A stretch of 8,412 nucleotides of DNA, from assembly GCA_022572865.1 (NCBI GenBank), contig JACZVB010000043.1, positions 1 to 8,412 of the forward strand, written 5' to 3'. The stretch is from Chloroflexota bacterium. Its GTDB lineage: Bacteria > Chloroflexota > Dehalococcoidia > Plut-88900. A program made the position numbers and the translations under genes. The notes beneath the pieces are model-generated. The model saw only the letters and a program-made list of their open reading frames with translations. It did no database searches and was not told where the DNA came from. This document shows, piece by piece, positions 1 to 6,012 of the stretch; position 1 is the stretch's first letter, and each line of letters begins with the position of its first letter.

Positions 1-2
1 TG

Positions 3-869
3 GACGAGACTTCCCTTGGAAGTGTCAAGGCCAATGGCGTCATGTTCCGTTACCTTGAAGTTGGAGAAGGGCCCTTAGTTCTCTGTCTCCACGGATTTCC
101 CGATAACGCCTACACCTTCCGCCGGATGATGTCTGATCTGGCCGATGCCGGGTTCCGGGTCGTAGCACCCTTCATGCGAGGGTATGCGCCCACCGAGGTG
201 CCGTCCGACGGGCGGTACCAGTCAGCGGTGCTTGGTATGGATGTCCTGGCCCTGATACAGGCCTTGGGGGCTGAGCGAGCGGCATTGGTGGGCCACGATT
301 GGGGAGCAGAGGCCGCTTTAGGCGCAGCGGCGCTGGAACCCTCCAGAGTTACTAAACTGGTGACTCTTGACGATTGTCACCCAGGCGCCGCCGAAACCAA
401 AGACTTCAATTACCTGCGAGGTGTATGGCACTCATACTACTTTCAGCATCCCGATGCCGAAGAGACCGTATCCCACAACAACTTTGCCTTCCTTGAGGAC
501 TGGTGGCGCAACGCCTCGCCGGGGTGGGACATCCCTCCCGAGAGGTTAGAGAGCGTCAAGGAGACCTTCCGCGCGCCCGGGGTGGTCAAGGCCGCATTGG
601 ATTACTACCGCCACAGCCTGAATCGATCTTTACAGGACCCAGCGTTAAGGGAAGCCCAGAAACGGGTCGATACCTCCCCCATATCAGTGCCTACCCTGGC
701 TATGAACGGTACCCGAGACCGTCCCGGACGGCTGGAGGCCTTTCAGGCTACGGACTCCTTCTTCACCGGTCCTCTAGAGAAGGTCGTGCTACAGGGGGCC
801 GGCCACTTTACGCATCTGGAAAGACCCGAAGAGGTAAATCGGCGGATCGTCAAGTTTTTCAAAAGCTGA
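3..869 (+). CDS. Alpha/beta hydrolase, epoxide hydrolase-like (5' end outside window)
   Basis: Cytosolic alpha/beta-fold hydrolase of the epoxide hydrolase/haloalkane dehalogenase type. Numbering from the ATG at 42, the oxyanion motif HGFPD is at residues 17-21, the nucleophile is Asp86 in GHDWG, the likely acid is Asp226 in GTRD, and the catalytic His is His255 in GAGHF. An Asp rather than Ser nucleophile and an aromatic cap segment (WHSYYFQ) are typical of epoxide hydrolases and dehalogenases, which act through a covalent ester intermediate. The ATG at 42 is probably not the real start: the frame is open to base 3 and the upstream residues end in VKANGV, the usual beginning of this family (ANGV.F.Y.E.G.GP). 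The true start is therefore left of the window and about 13 or more residues are added. The stop at 867-869 gives a normal C-terminus. Epoxide versus haloalkane or haloacid substrates cannot be separated by eye. Confidence 0.9.
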   Translation, partial: DETSLGSVKANGVMFRYLEVGEGPLVLCLHGFPDNAYTFRRMMSDLADAGFRVVAPFMRGYAPTEVPSDGRYQSAVLGMDVLALIQALGAERAALVGHDWGAEAALGAAALEPSRVTKLVTLDDCHPGAAETKDFNYLRGVWHSYYFQHPDAEETVSHNNFAFLEDWWRNASPGWDIPPERLESVKETFRAPGVVKAALDYYRHSLNRSLQDPALREAQKRVDTSPISVPTLAMNGTRDRPGRLEAFQATDSFFTGPLEKVVLQGAGHFTHLERPEEVNRRIVKFFKS

Positions 870-895
870 GATACTTCTGCCCCTACGCATAATAA

Positions 896-1102
896 GAGGG
901 TTGGCTGCCACTCGGGAAGCCTTGTTCAAAGCTCAAGATTAGGGCCACCGTGGGCAGGGTCTCCTACATTACCTTCTGGCAACCCCGACCTGATTTGCCA
1001 GTTCACCAACGTAACGTCATCGACGATAATCCGGGCCACCTGAACGAGATGGTGCTGCGCAAAATCGTTTGCGACAACACCGCTCGATTATTCGAATCCT
1101 AA
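896..1102 (+). pseudogene. C-terminal remnant of a family-2 amidohydrolase
   Basis: A frame open from 896 to a stop at 1100-1102 has no plausible start codon or SD. It ends in NVIDDNPGHLNEMVLRKIV followed by CDNTARLFES. This matches the last helix and tail of amidohydrolase family 2 (PF04909), where proteins usually end like 'R.VI..NLGHL.EEV.RKIV.DNAARLYG'. Just before it, PRPDLPVHQRNVI resembles the 'HPD.TWP.SR.VI' segment after the metal-binding Asp, with an apparent two-residue loss. The rest of the TIM barrel, including all metal ligands, is missing, and residues before about 970 do not resemble the family. It is non-functional. It belongs to the same broad family as the intact gene at 1514-2674 but is clearly not a copy of its tail, which ends EEDVRKIMGQNGVKGYDL. 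Confidence 0.65.
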
Positions 1103-1109
1103 GGCTAGG

Positions 1110-1377
1110 AGTTATCTGGCTCATGTCTATGACCAAAGCACCTAAGTGTAGGAGGGAATGGCTGCTGGCATCAGACGTCTACAACCTGGACGAGTTGGAC
1201 TTCGTCACTCAGAAGCGAGTGTACTCCACCGACTTTCCCGGCGGAGAGAAGAGGCTCATCCAGAAGCCAACGGGAATGAGTTACATCCCGGTTAACGGAA
1301 CCGTAACCTTCGGGGAGAATGGATGCTCCAGCGCGCCGCCAGGAAAGGTGCTTCGCACCTGCGCTATGTCGGGTTAG
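1110..1377 (+). pseudogene. C-terminal remnant of a family-3 amidohydrolase (N-acyl-D-amino-acid deacylase type)
   Basis: The best-preserved part lies in the frame ending with the stop at 1375-1377. It reads SDVYNLDELDFVTQKRVYS, then TDFPGGEKRLIQKPTG, MSYIPVNGTVTFGENG and APPGKVLRT. This follows the end of D-aminoacylase/N-acyl-D-amino-acid deacylases, where the metal-binding barrel is followed by 'AD+.V.D.d.l....+....DLPGG..RLVQ..G....+VNG..TFE.G..TG..PG+VLR'. Upstream, the adjacent frame carries EGMAAG (about 1152-1169), fitting the usual 'L.eGm.AD' segment, so a frameshift near 1168 is likely; stops at 1140-1142 and 1149-1151 break that frame too. An ORF can be drawn from ATG 1069 or 1123, but it would be only a C-terminal scrap without metal ligands. 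I treat it as a dead gene tail. A small expressed protein of unknown role is the less likely alternative. Confidence 0.6.
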
Positions 1378-1403
1378 AGGTCTGGGGGATGACGAATTAA
1401 GGG

Positions 1404-1423
1404 GGGGGACATAAGTGTCCCCC
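1404..1423. repeat. GC-rich palindrome, REP-like or terminator-like hairpin
   Basis: GGGGGACA (1404-1411) and TGTCCCCC (1416-1423) form a perfect 8-bp stem with a TAAG loop, inside a run of eight G. On the + strand it is followed by TATTCAATTC, a weak T-rich tail; on the minus strand it would lie about 90 bp past the stop of the amidohydrolase gene and be followed by C and then TTAATT. It could act as a weak bidirectional terminator between the converging remnant and amidohydrolase, or be a dispersed REP-type palindrome. The exact symmetry is seen; both roles are inferred. Confidence 0.55.
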
Positions 1424-1513
1424 TATTCAATTCAACAGGCTCACCAGACTTGAGTATGTAGAAGTCCACATATTGGCGTCCCAGTTGAGGTAGAGATTGG
1501 CCTAATCGGGTAT

Positions 1514-2674
1514 TTACCGAAGGTCGTACCCCTTAACCCCATTTTGCCCCATAATCTTTCTCACATCTTCCTCCGCCAACGATTTGAGCAACTCCCTGAT
1601 CCTTCCCACCACACCCGGGAACCCATCGTGGTGCGGGAAATCGGTAGCCCAAAAGAATTTGTCTGCTCCCACCTTCTGCACGACAAAGGGGATCAATTCC
1701 TCTTCTGGCTCCAAAGAGATCCAGCATTGGCGCTGGAAATAATCGCTGGGCTTCTCCTTAAAGGTCGTAGAGTGTCCCTCGCTCTCAAATTTTTCGTCCA
1801 GCCTCTCGAGCCAGTAGGCGATCCATGTGGCCCCAGTCTCTAATAAAACATATTTGAGGTGGGGAAACCGATCGAAGGCGCCTTCTGAAATCATGTGGAT
1901 CAGGGCTAACTGGGTTTGGAAGGGGATGATCACTGTAATGTAATAGAAGTCATCGGATAGGTTGCCCAAAGCGCCGCCATCCCCCCTATGATGGTCTTTA
2001 CCAAGATAGTCGACGTGGGTGGTGGGATGGATGGCGAAGGGAAGGCCCGTCTGTTGAACTGCTTCGTACACCGGATCGAAATAGCGGTCCCCGTAATATA
2101 AACCGTTGGTGGCGGTGCTGTAGACCATAAAGCCCTTGACCCCTAGATTGGCGGTCCGTCTCACCTCTACTACGGCCTCCCCCACATCTCCGGTAGGGAT
2201 GTGGGCTACAGGGTAGTGACGGTCCGGATGCGATTTACAGAAGTCCAATATCCAGTTGTTATATGCACGGCAATATCCGGCAGCTACCCTAGGGTCGTCA
2301 CACTCGTCTTCCCATGACAGGCCGAGGGTCGGATAGAGGAGGGCTTTATCGACGCCCTCACCCTCGTGCCATCTGGCCCGGGCGTCGGGTTCGTTGGCCT
2401 CGGGGATCATGCCATCGTAGTAATGTACCTCGCCGGGGGTGAAGAATGGCAGGAAGTCCTCGGCGCCGAAGGCCTTGCCGGCATCCACACCTAAGCCTGC
2501 GCCACCCTGGACCATCACCGATTTCTTGCCGTTGATCTCCAGGTATTCCAGGCCTTTTTCATCGTTTAGCAGGCGCAGGGGCCGGTCTTTAAATTCGGGC
2601 TCGAGGTACTCATCCATGATCAAGGTTATAGGCTCCGCCACATGCCCATCGATATCGACGACCACATCCTTCAT
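1514..2674 (-). CDS. Amidohydrolase family 2 (metal-dependent TIM-barrel hydrolase/decarboxylase)
   Basis: A 386-residue cytosolic enzyme of the amidohydrolase-related family (PF04909, the group that includes ACMSD-like decarboxylases and other hydrolases of aromatic or cyclic acids). The N-terminal strand motif DIDGHVAEP (residues 7-15) gives the D-x-H metal pair Asp9/His11. His216 in AIHPTTH and Asp345 in ATDFPHHD are the likely further metal ligand and the catalytic or metal-binding Asp. The segment GAFDRFPHLKYVLLETGATW (265-284) followed by YWLERLDE is the usual signature before the last strands. Length is normal for the family. The start at 2674 is supported by a strong SD with a 4-nt gap. 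It is divergent from the amine oxidase gene. There is no signal peptide. The substrate cannot be told; decarboxylase and C-N or C-C hydrolase activities all occur in the family. Confidence 0.88.
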   Translation of the reverse strand: MKDVVVDIDGHVAEPITLIMDEYLEPEFKDRPLRLLNDEKGLEYLEINGKKSVMVQGGAGLGVDAGKAFGAEDFLPFFTPGEVHYYDGMIPEANEPDARARWHEGEGVDKALLYPTLGLSWEDECDDPRVAAGYCRAYNNWILDFCKSHPDRHYPVAHIPTGDVGEAVVEVRRTANLGVKGFMVYSTATNGLYYGDRYFDPVYEAVQQTGLPFAIHPTTHVDYLGKDHHRGDGGALGNLSDDFYYITVIIPFQTQLALIHMISEGAFDRFPHLKYVLLETGATWIAYWLERLDEKFESEGHSTTFKEKPSDYFQRQCWISLEPEEELIPFVVQKVGADKFFWATDFPHHDGFPGVVGRIRELLKSLAEEDVRKIMGQNGVKGYDLR

Positions 2675-2678
2675 CTAC

Positions 2679-2687
2679 TCCCTCCTC
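2679..2687 (-). promoter_or_regulatory. Ribosome binding site of the amidohydrolase gene
   Basis: On the minus strand AGGAGGGAG sits 4 nt before the ATG at 2674. It is nearly a full anti-SD match and fixes that start; an ATG just upstream of it runs into a TAG within four codons. Confidence 0.8.
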
Positions 2688-2737
2688 ATTACGCCGGAAT
2701 TCCTTAGGGCAGGCTGCCGGGGTGCAAGCACAACACT

Positions 2738-2766
2738 ATCCTAGACCAGGCCAATGGTAATCTCAA
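2738..2766 (-). promoter_or_regulatory. Candidate sigma70-type promoter of the amidohydrolase gene
   Basis: On the minus strand TTGAGA (2761-2766) and TAGGAT (2738-2743) are separated by exactly 17 nt. They match the -35 consensus at 5 of 6 and the -10 consensus at 4 of 6. Transcription would begin near 2730, giving a leader of about 55 nt. A second overlapping pair, TTGACG (2777-2782) and TACCAT (2754-2759), also has a 17-nt spacer. I found no comparably good promoter for the opposite amine oxidase gene; a TAATAT at 2903-2908 lacks a convincing -35. No operator was recognised in this 283-bp divergent gap. Confidence 0.35.
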
Positions 2767-2946
2767 CATGGAACACCGTCAAACATGTGTCCGGTGAGTC
2801 AGCACGCTAATTGAAAGCTGACCCAGGGCGCAGCATTGAGGCCCTCCTATGCCTATATGGCGGCTCACAGTTCGAATGGCCCGGGTTCGGGAGAAGGTGG
2901 TGTAATATAGCCGGCAGGAAGTCTTTAGACCCTGTGACATCTAATC

Positions 2947-2954
2947 GAGGTGAG
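2947..2954 (+). promoter_or_regulatory. Ribosome binding site fixing the amine oxidase start
   Basis: GAGGTGAG with its GAGG core ends 7 nt before the ATG at 2958. It supports this ATG over the ATG at 2811, which would add 49 residues unlike any flavoprotein N-terminus. Confidence 0.7.
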
Positions 2955-2957
2955 AAG

Positions 2958-4298
2958 ATGGCGCAACACGCTGGCCCGAAAGTCCTCGATACGGTAATCG
3001 TTGGGGGCGGGATATCCGGTTTGACGGTGGCGTACCGGCTCGGGGATCGGGACATCCTGCTCCTGGAGAAAGAGGATGTATGTGGCGGACGGACCATCTC
3101 TCGGAAGATGGGCGAATACGTTTACAACACCGGGGCACAGGTCGTTAATGGGGACGATAGCCTCGTTGCCCCGCTGGCCGATGAGCTGGGCATAAGAAGA
3201 ACCCTGATTGCCAAGTCCAAGATGCCCATCTGGATGAAAGGTAAGCTGATAACCGCTTCCTCGGAGCCTGCCTTCCTGTGGCAATTACCCCTCTCATTGG
3301 GCGATAAGCTTAGGCTGGGTTTCAGGATGTTCAATATAAAGCGCAAATATGGAAAGCTGAGCAAAGACCTGCCCGATCTTAACGACCCCAAGACCATCAA
3401 GTTAAATGCCACGACCCTCTCAGAGTTCGTCGGCGCAAGCTCCCCCGATCTCAAGGCATTATGGGACACGGTTTCCCTGGCCACTGCCTTGGTGCCCTCG
3501 GACCAGGTCGCCGCCTATCATCCCCTCAGCACTCTTATCCACTTTATGGCAGATGAATACTACGTCGAGGGTGGGACCTGGGAGCTGACCAAGGCCCTCT
3601 GGAATCGGGCGCGGGACAAGATAAAAATCTCGGCTGAGGTCCTGGAGATTGCTCAACAAGGGGATAGGGTACAGGTGACCTATGTCCAGAATGACCAGAC
3701 CGAGACGGTGCAAGCCCATCACTGCGTAGTGGCCCTTCCCGCTCCCCTCGTTGCGCCGATCGTTAAGGACATGCCATCGTGGAAGGCCGAAGCCCTTTCC
3801 AAGGTGGACTTTAGTCCCATAACCAGCGCCGCCTTCCTTTTGAGCAAGCCTTCCGAGTATTTTCTCGGGGAAGGGGTCTGGCGGGTGCCGACTGTGGGGT
3901 GTGCCATCGTCTCCGTTACCAACCCCACCTTTACCTTCCCGAGAGAGGTCAAAGAGAGAACGGGACAAGGGTTGCTGAGGGTCTACTCCGTTGGACGGGA
4001 GTCTGAAAAACTCATGGAGATGTCTGATGGTGAAGCGCTTGAGGCCCTGGCCGGCGAGCTCATCTCGGTCTTGCCCGCGGTGAAGGGAAACATCATAACC
4101 AGCTCCCTCAAGCACTGGATACATGGGGGAAGCCCGTGGCGCTTGGGTCGGCTACAGCTGGTCCCCGAGATTCAGGCCCCGACGGGCAACATACACTACT
4201 GCGGTGACTACACCGCCGGCTCAGGCATGGATGGAGCGGTCCACAGCGCATCACGAGTCCTGGAAGAGCTCGGGGTGGGACCCCTCTTTCCAAAATGA
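2958..4298 (+). CDS. FAD-dependent amine oxidase / protoporphyrinogen-oxidase-like flavoprotein
   Basis: A 446-residue flavoprotein of the flavin amine oxidase superfamily (PF01593), oxidising a C-N or C-C bond with FAD. The N-terminal Rossmann signature VIVGGGISGL carries Gly16, Gly18 and Gly21, with Glu37 at the end of the second strand for the ribose. GGRT (43-46) binds the FAD pyrophosphate, and GAQVVNG follows where the family has its 'lG...+' flavin-contact segment. The C-terminal FAD motif is GNIHYCGDYTAGSGMDGAVH (410-429), followed by SASRVLEEL. There is no signal peptide, Tat motif or clear membrane anchor. The start is chosen from the SD and because the beta strand begins 10 residues later, as usual. 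Substrate is unknown: polyamine or monoamine oxidase, carotenoid-type desaturase and protoporphyrinogen oxidase are relatives, but no other haem or carotenoid gene is nearby. It is head-to-head with the amidohydrolase, suggesting but not proving shared control. Confidence 0.87.
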   Translation: MAQHAGPKVLDTVIVGGGISGLTVAYRLGDRDILLLEKEDVCGGRTISRKMGEYVYNTGAQVVNGDDSLVAPLADELGIRRTLIAKSKMPIWMKGKLITASSEPAFLWQLPLSLGDKLRLGFRMFNIKRKYGKLSKDLPDLNDPKTIKLNATTLSEFVGASSPDLKALWDTVSLATALVPSDQVAAYHPLSTLIHFMADEYYVEGGTWELTKALWNRARDKIKISAEVLEIAQQGDRVQVTYVQNDQTETVQAHHCVVALPAPLVAPIVKDMPSWKAEALSKVDFSPITSAAFLLSKPSEYFLGEGVWRVPTVGCAIVSVTNPTFTFPREVKERTGQGLLRVYSVGRESEKLMEMSDGEALEALAGELISVLPAVKGNIITSSLKHWIHGGSPWRLGRLQLVPEIQAPTGNIHYCGDYTAGSGMDGAVHSASRVLEELGVGPLFPK

Positions 4299-4416
4299 AC
4301 AATACAACTCGTCCACAGGCGATCAGCCTGAACACCTCGACGTTAAACCTGAAGCCGCAGGTGTACGCGCCCCACCCAGAGCACGTCTCAGCCGATGCTG
4401 TAGCGAGGGGGCAGGA

Positions 4417-5670
4417 TCAGACCTCGGGGCCCGGGTGTGCCGTCACCGCCCCCCTCCGGGTCAGCTCAGACCGCTGCCCTTGAAGAATGGCTGCCGTAAG
4501 CACCAGAATCAAGGGTGTGAATATGGTGGCAAGCAGGGCCAAGCGGAGGTCTCCAGTGGCTTCCTGTAGGAATCCCACCAGGAGCGGACCGATGGCCGCC
4601 CCTATCCAAACCGAGGTCTGCATGAAGGCGACGCCCGCGGCCACCTCCCGAGGCCTTATCCCCGGCAACTGATACACCATTATCATAAGTATAGGGAAAT
4701 AGGCGGAGAACAGCCCACGCACCACCGACATCAGTAGCAATGATGGAACTGAGTTTAGAAACAGGAATCCCACGTTGGCGCCGACGAGAGCAACACCGCA
4801 TGCTGCCAGCACCAGGGTATGACGTCGAGCCAGTGCCGGTATGGCGTTGACCAGGAAGATTGTAGGTCCGGCGACCAGCTGCATAATGCCAAAAACGGCC
4901 CCCGCTGTTTTTAGCGACACTCCCAGCCCTTCTTCGGCAAAGGTTGGCCAAAAGACCTCGAAAGCCGTTTGGGCCACCATCGTGATGCACATCCCCATGC
5001 CCATTACCCAAAGCTGTTTATGTTTCAGGACAGTTATCAATGGGTTTTGGGTCTGAGATTGCATCCTCTCTCGATATTCGCCCGTGACCCGCTCTCCACC
5101 CAGAACCATCCACACCACAGCCGAGAGGATTCCCATGCCTCCCATGAGGTAAAGGGTGTTCCGCCAGCCCCCCAGCCACTCCATGAGAAGGGGTGTTAAA
5201 AAGAAGGCGACCCCCATCATGATGTCGATACTCCCGAAAATGACCCCTTGGGTGAAGGTCATTCGCCTGGCGGGAGTCCACTGTTGGATTATCAAGGCCC
5301 TGGGGGCCTGGTTCGCCATGAAGCTGATGCCCAGGCCAATGCGGCCTATCATTAGAATTTCGAAATTGGGAGACCAGCCCTGCAGCAGGGTAAAGGCCCC
5401 TATCCCCATAAAGCTCAGAGTGGCTACCCGCCAGGGTCTATATTTTGACAGCCACAAATTGATGGGAATGGCAAAAATCAGGTTGCCGAATACTACTGAG
5501 GCCCCGAGCCAACCCTGCTGCGACGGCGACAGGCCCAGTTCTTCGGAGATGTCCGGCAACAGAAGGCCAATGAAGAATATTGATGTGAGGGCGGTGGCTA
5601 CCCCGAAGGTCAGTGCCCCGATCACGACCCATCTGTAGCCCGGCGCACGCTCCTCTTGATACGATGTCAT
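4417..5670 (-). CDS. MFS transporter, about 12 membrane segments (CynX/NarK-like)
   Basis: A 417-residue integral membrane permease. About twelve hydrophobic segments can be picked out, split six plus six around a polar loop near residues 195-210 (GERVTGEYRERMQSQTQ). The loop between segments 2 and 3, INLWLSKYRPWRV (70-82), occupies the position of MFS motif A but lacks the usual Asp and Gly, so motif A is degenerate. GRIGLGISF with Arg110 stands for motif B in segment 4. The start at 5670 has AGAGGA (5681-5686) 10 nt upstream, a moderate SD. It converges on the amine oxidase gene with a 118-bp gap that has only short weak hairpins. It follows another MFS gene on the same strand after 342 bp. 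Overall it resembles CynX/NarK-type or general organic-anion permeases; import or export and substrate are not readable. Confidence 0.85.
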   Translation of the reverse strand: MTSYQEERAPGYRWVVIGALTFGVATALTSIFFIGLLLPDISEELGLSPSQQGWLGASVVFGNLIFAIPINLWLSKYRPWRVATLSFMGIGAFTLLQGWSPNFEILMIGRIGLGISFMANQAPRALIIQQWTPARRMTFTQGVIFGSIDIMMGVAFFLTPLLMEWLGGWRNTLYLMGGMGILSAVVWMVLGGERVTGEYRERMQSQTQNPLITVLKHKQLWVMGMGMCITMVAQTAFEVFWPTFAEEGLGVSLKTAGAVFGIMQLVAGPTIFLVNAIPALARRHTLVLAACGVALVGANVGFLFLNSVPSLLLMSVVRGLFSAYFPILMIMVYQLPGIRPREVAAGVAFMQTSVWIGAAIGPLLVGFLQEATGDLRLALLATIFTPLILVLTAAILQGQRSELTRRGAVTAHPGPEV

Positions 5671-6012
5671 TCTCTTAGGGTCCTCTGCCGGGCCTTTTTA
5701 CACTGCACGTCCCTGGCTTGTAATACGAAGACCGGGCGTCAAACGCGCCAGTAAGGGTTTTTTGTTCTGGAGCGACTTTCACAATCGGACTGAGGACTCA
5801 CCCGTTCTGGCCAGCATACGCTGTCCGACAGGGAATGGGTAATACCCACGTAGGTGAGCCCACCAGGCCTCAGCATCACATCGGCAACACTTTTACGCCT
5901 TACCTGGTGCGGGCCTCACCTCATCCCACCCAACCGTAGCGATCCTCCCGTCGTCGAGCCTCGCATGGCACCTTGGGGCCTGCCCATCTCCCCATTCACC
6001 TACCGAAATTCG
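5671..6012. other. 342-bp gap between the two MFS genes, rich in dyads
   Basis: No gene is supported here. The gap holds a long bulged inverted repeat (5853-5920), a perfect 5-bp hairpin TGGGT-AAT-ACCCA (5836-5848), and CTGTC-C-GACAG (5821-5831). On the minus strand a stretch of 58 codons is open between about 5915 and 5740 but has no start codon, and nothing in it is recognisable. If the two MFS genes are co-transcribed this is an unusually long spacer; more likely the downstream gene has its own promoter, though I found no well-spaced -35/-10 pair. Confidence 0.5.
5853..5920. repeat. Imperfect inverted repeat, 15 bp with 35-nt loop
   Basis: The left arm GGTGAGCCCACCAGG (5853-5867) pairs with the right arm CCTGGTGCGGGCCTCACC (5903-5920) as three blocks of 6, 3 and 6 bp, with a single-base bulge at 5914 and a two-base bulge at 5909-5910. 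It lies between two same-strand MFS genes, so it could be a structured leader or processing site, or the ends of a small decayed element. There is no T-run after it on either strand, which argues against a simple intrinsic terminator. Confidence 0.5.

Noticed and set aside
1069..1377. A 102-residue small protein starting at 1069
   Set aside because: There is no SD, and the recognisable part is only the C-terminal tail of a family-3 amidohydrolase with a frameshift at its front; the first residues are the out-of-frame end of another remnant.
2811..2957. Upstream 49-residue extension of the amine oxidase frame from the ATG at 2811
   Set aside because: It has no SD, its residues do not resemble a signal peptide or any flavoprotein N-terminus, and the ATG at 2958 has a good SD directly before the Rossmann strand.
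4262..4291. Hairpin over the end of the amine oxidase gene (GGGGT-GGG-ACCCC with imperfect flanking pairs) as a terminator
   Set aside because: The inner stem is only 5 bp, the outer pairing needs a wobble or bulge, and no T-run follows on either strand.
4299..4416. Short dyads CAGGC-GATCA-GCCTG and ACCTG-AAGCCG-CAGGT in the convergent gap as terminators
   Set aside because: Both stems are 5 bp and neither has a following T-run; such matches are expected by chance.
5720..5742. TTGACG and TATTAC on the minus strand as a promoter of the downstream MFS gene
   Set aside because: The spacer is only 11 nt, far from the usual 16-18, and no -10 exists at the correct distance.
5734..5763. Stem GGGCGT/ACGC(G)CC followed by six T on the + strand as an intrinsic terminator
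   Set aside because: No + strand gene reads into it, the T-run is 8 nt away from the stem, and the stem has a bulge.
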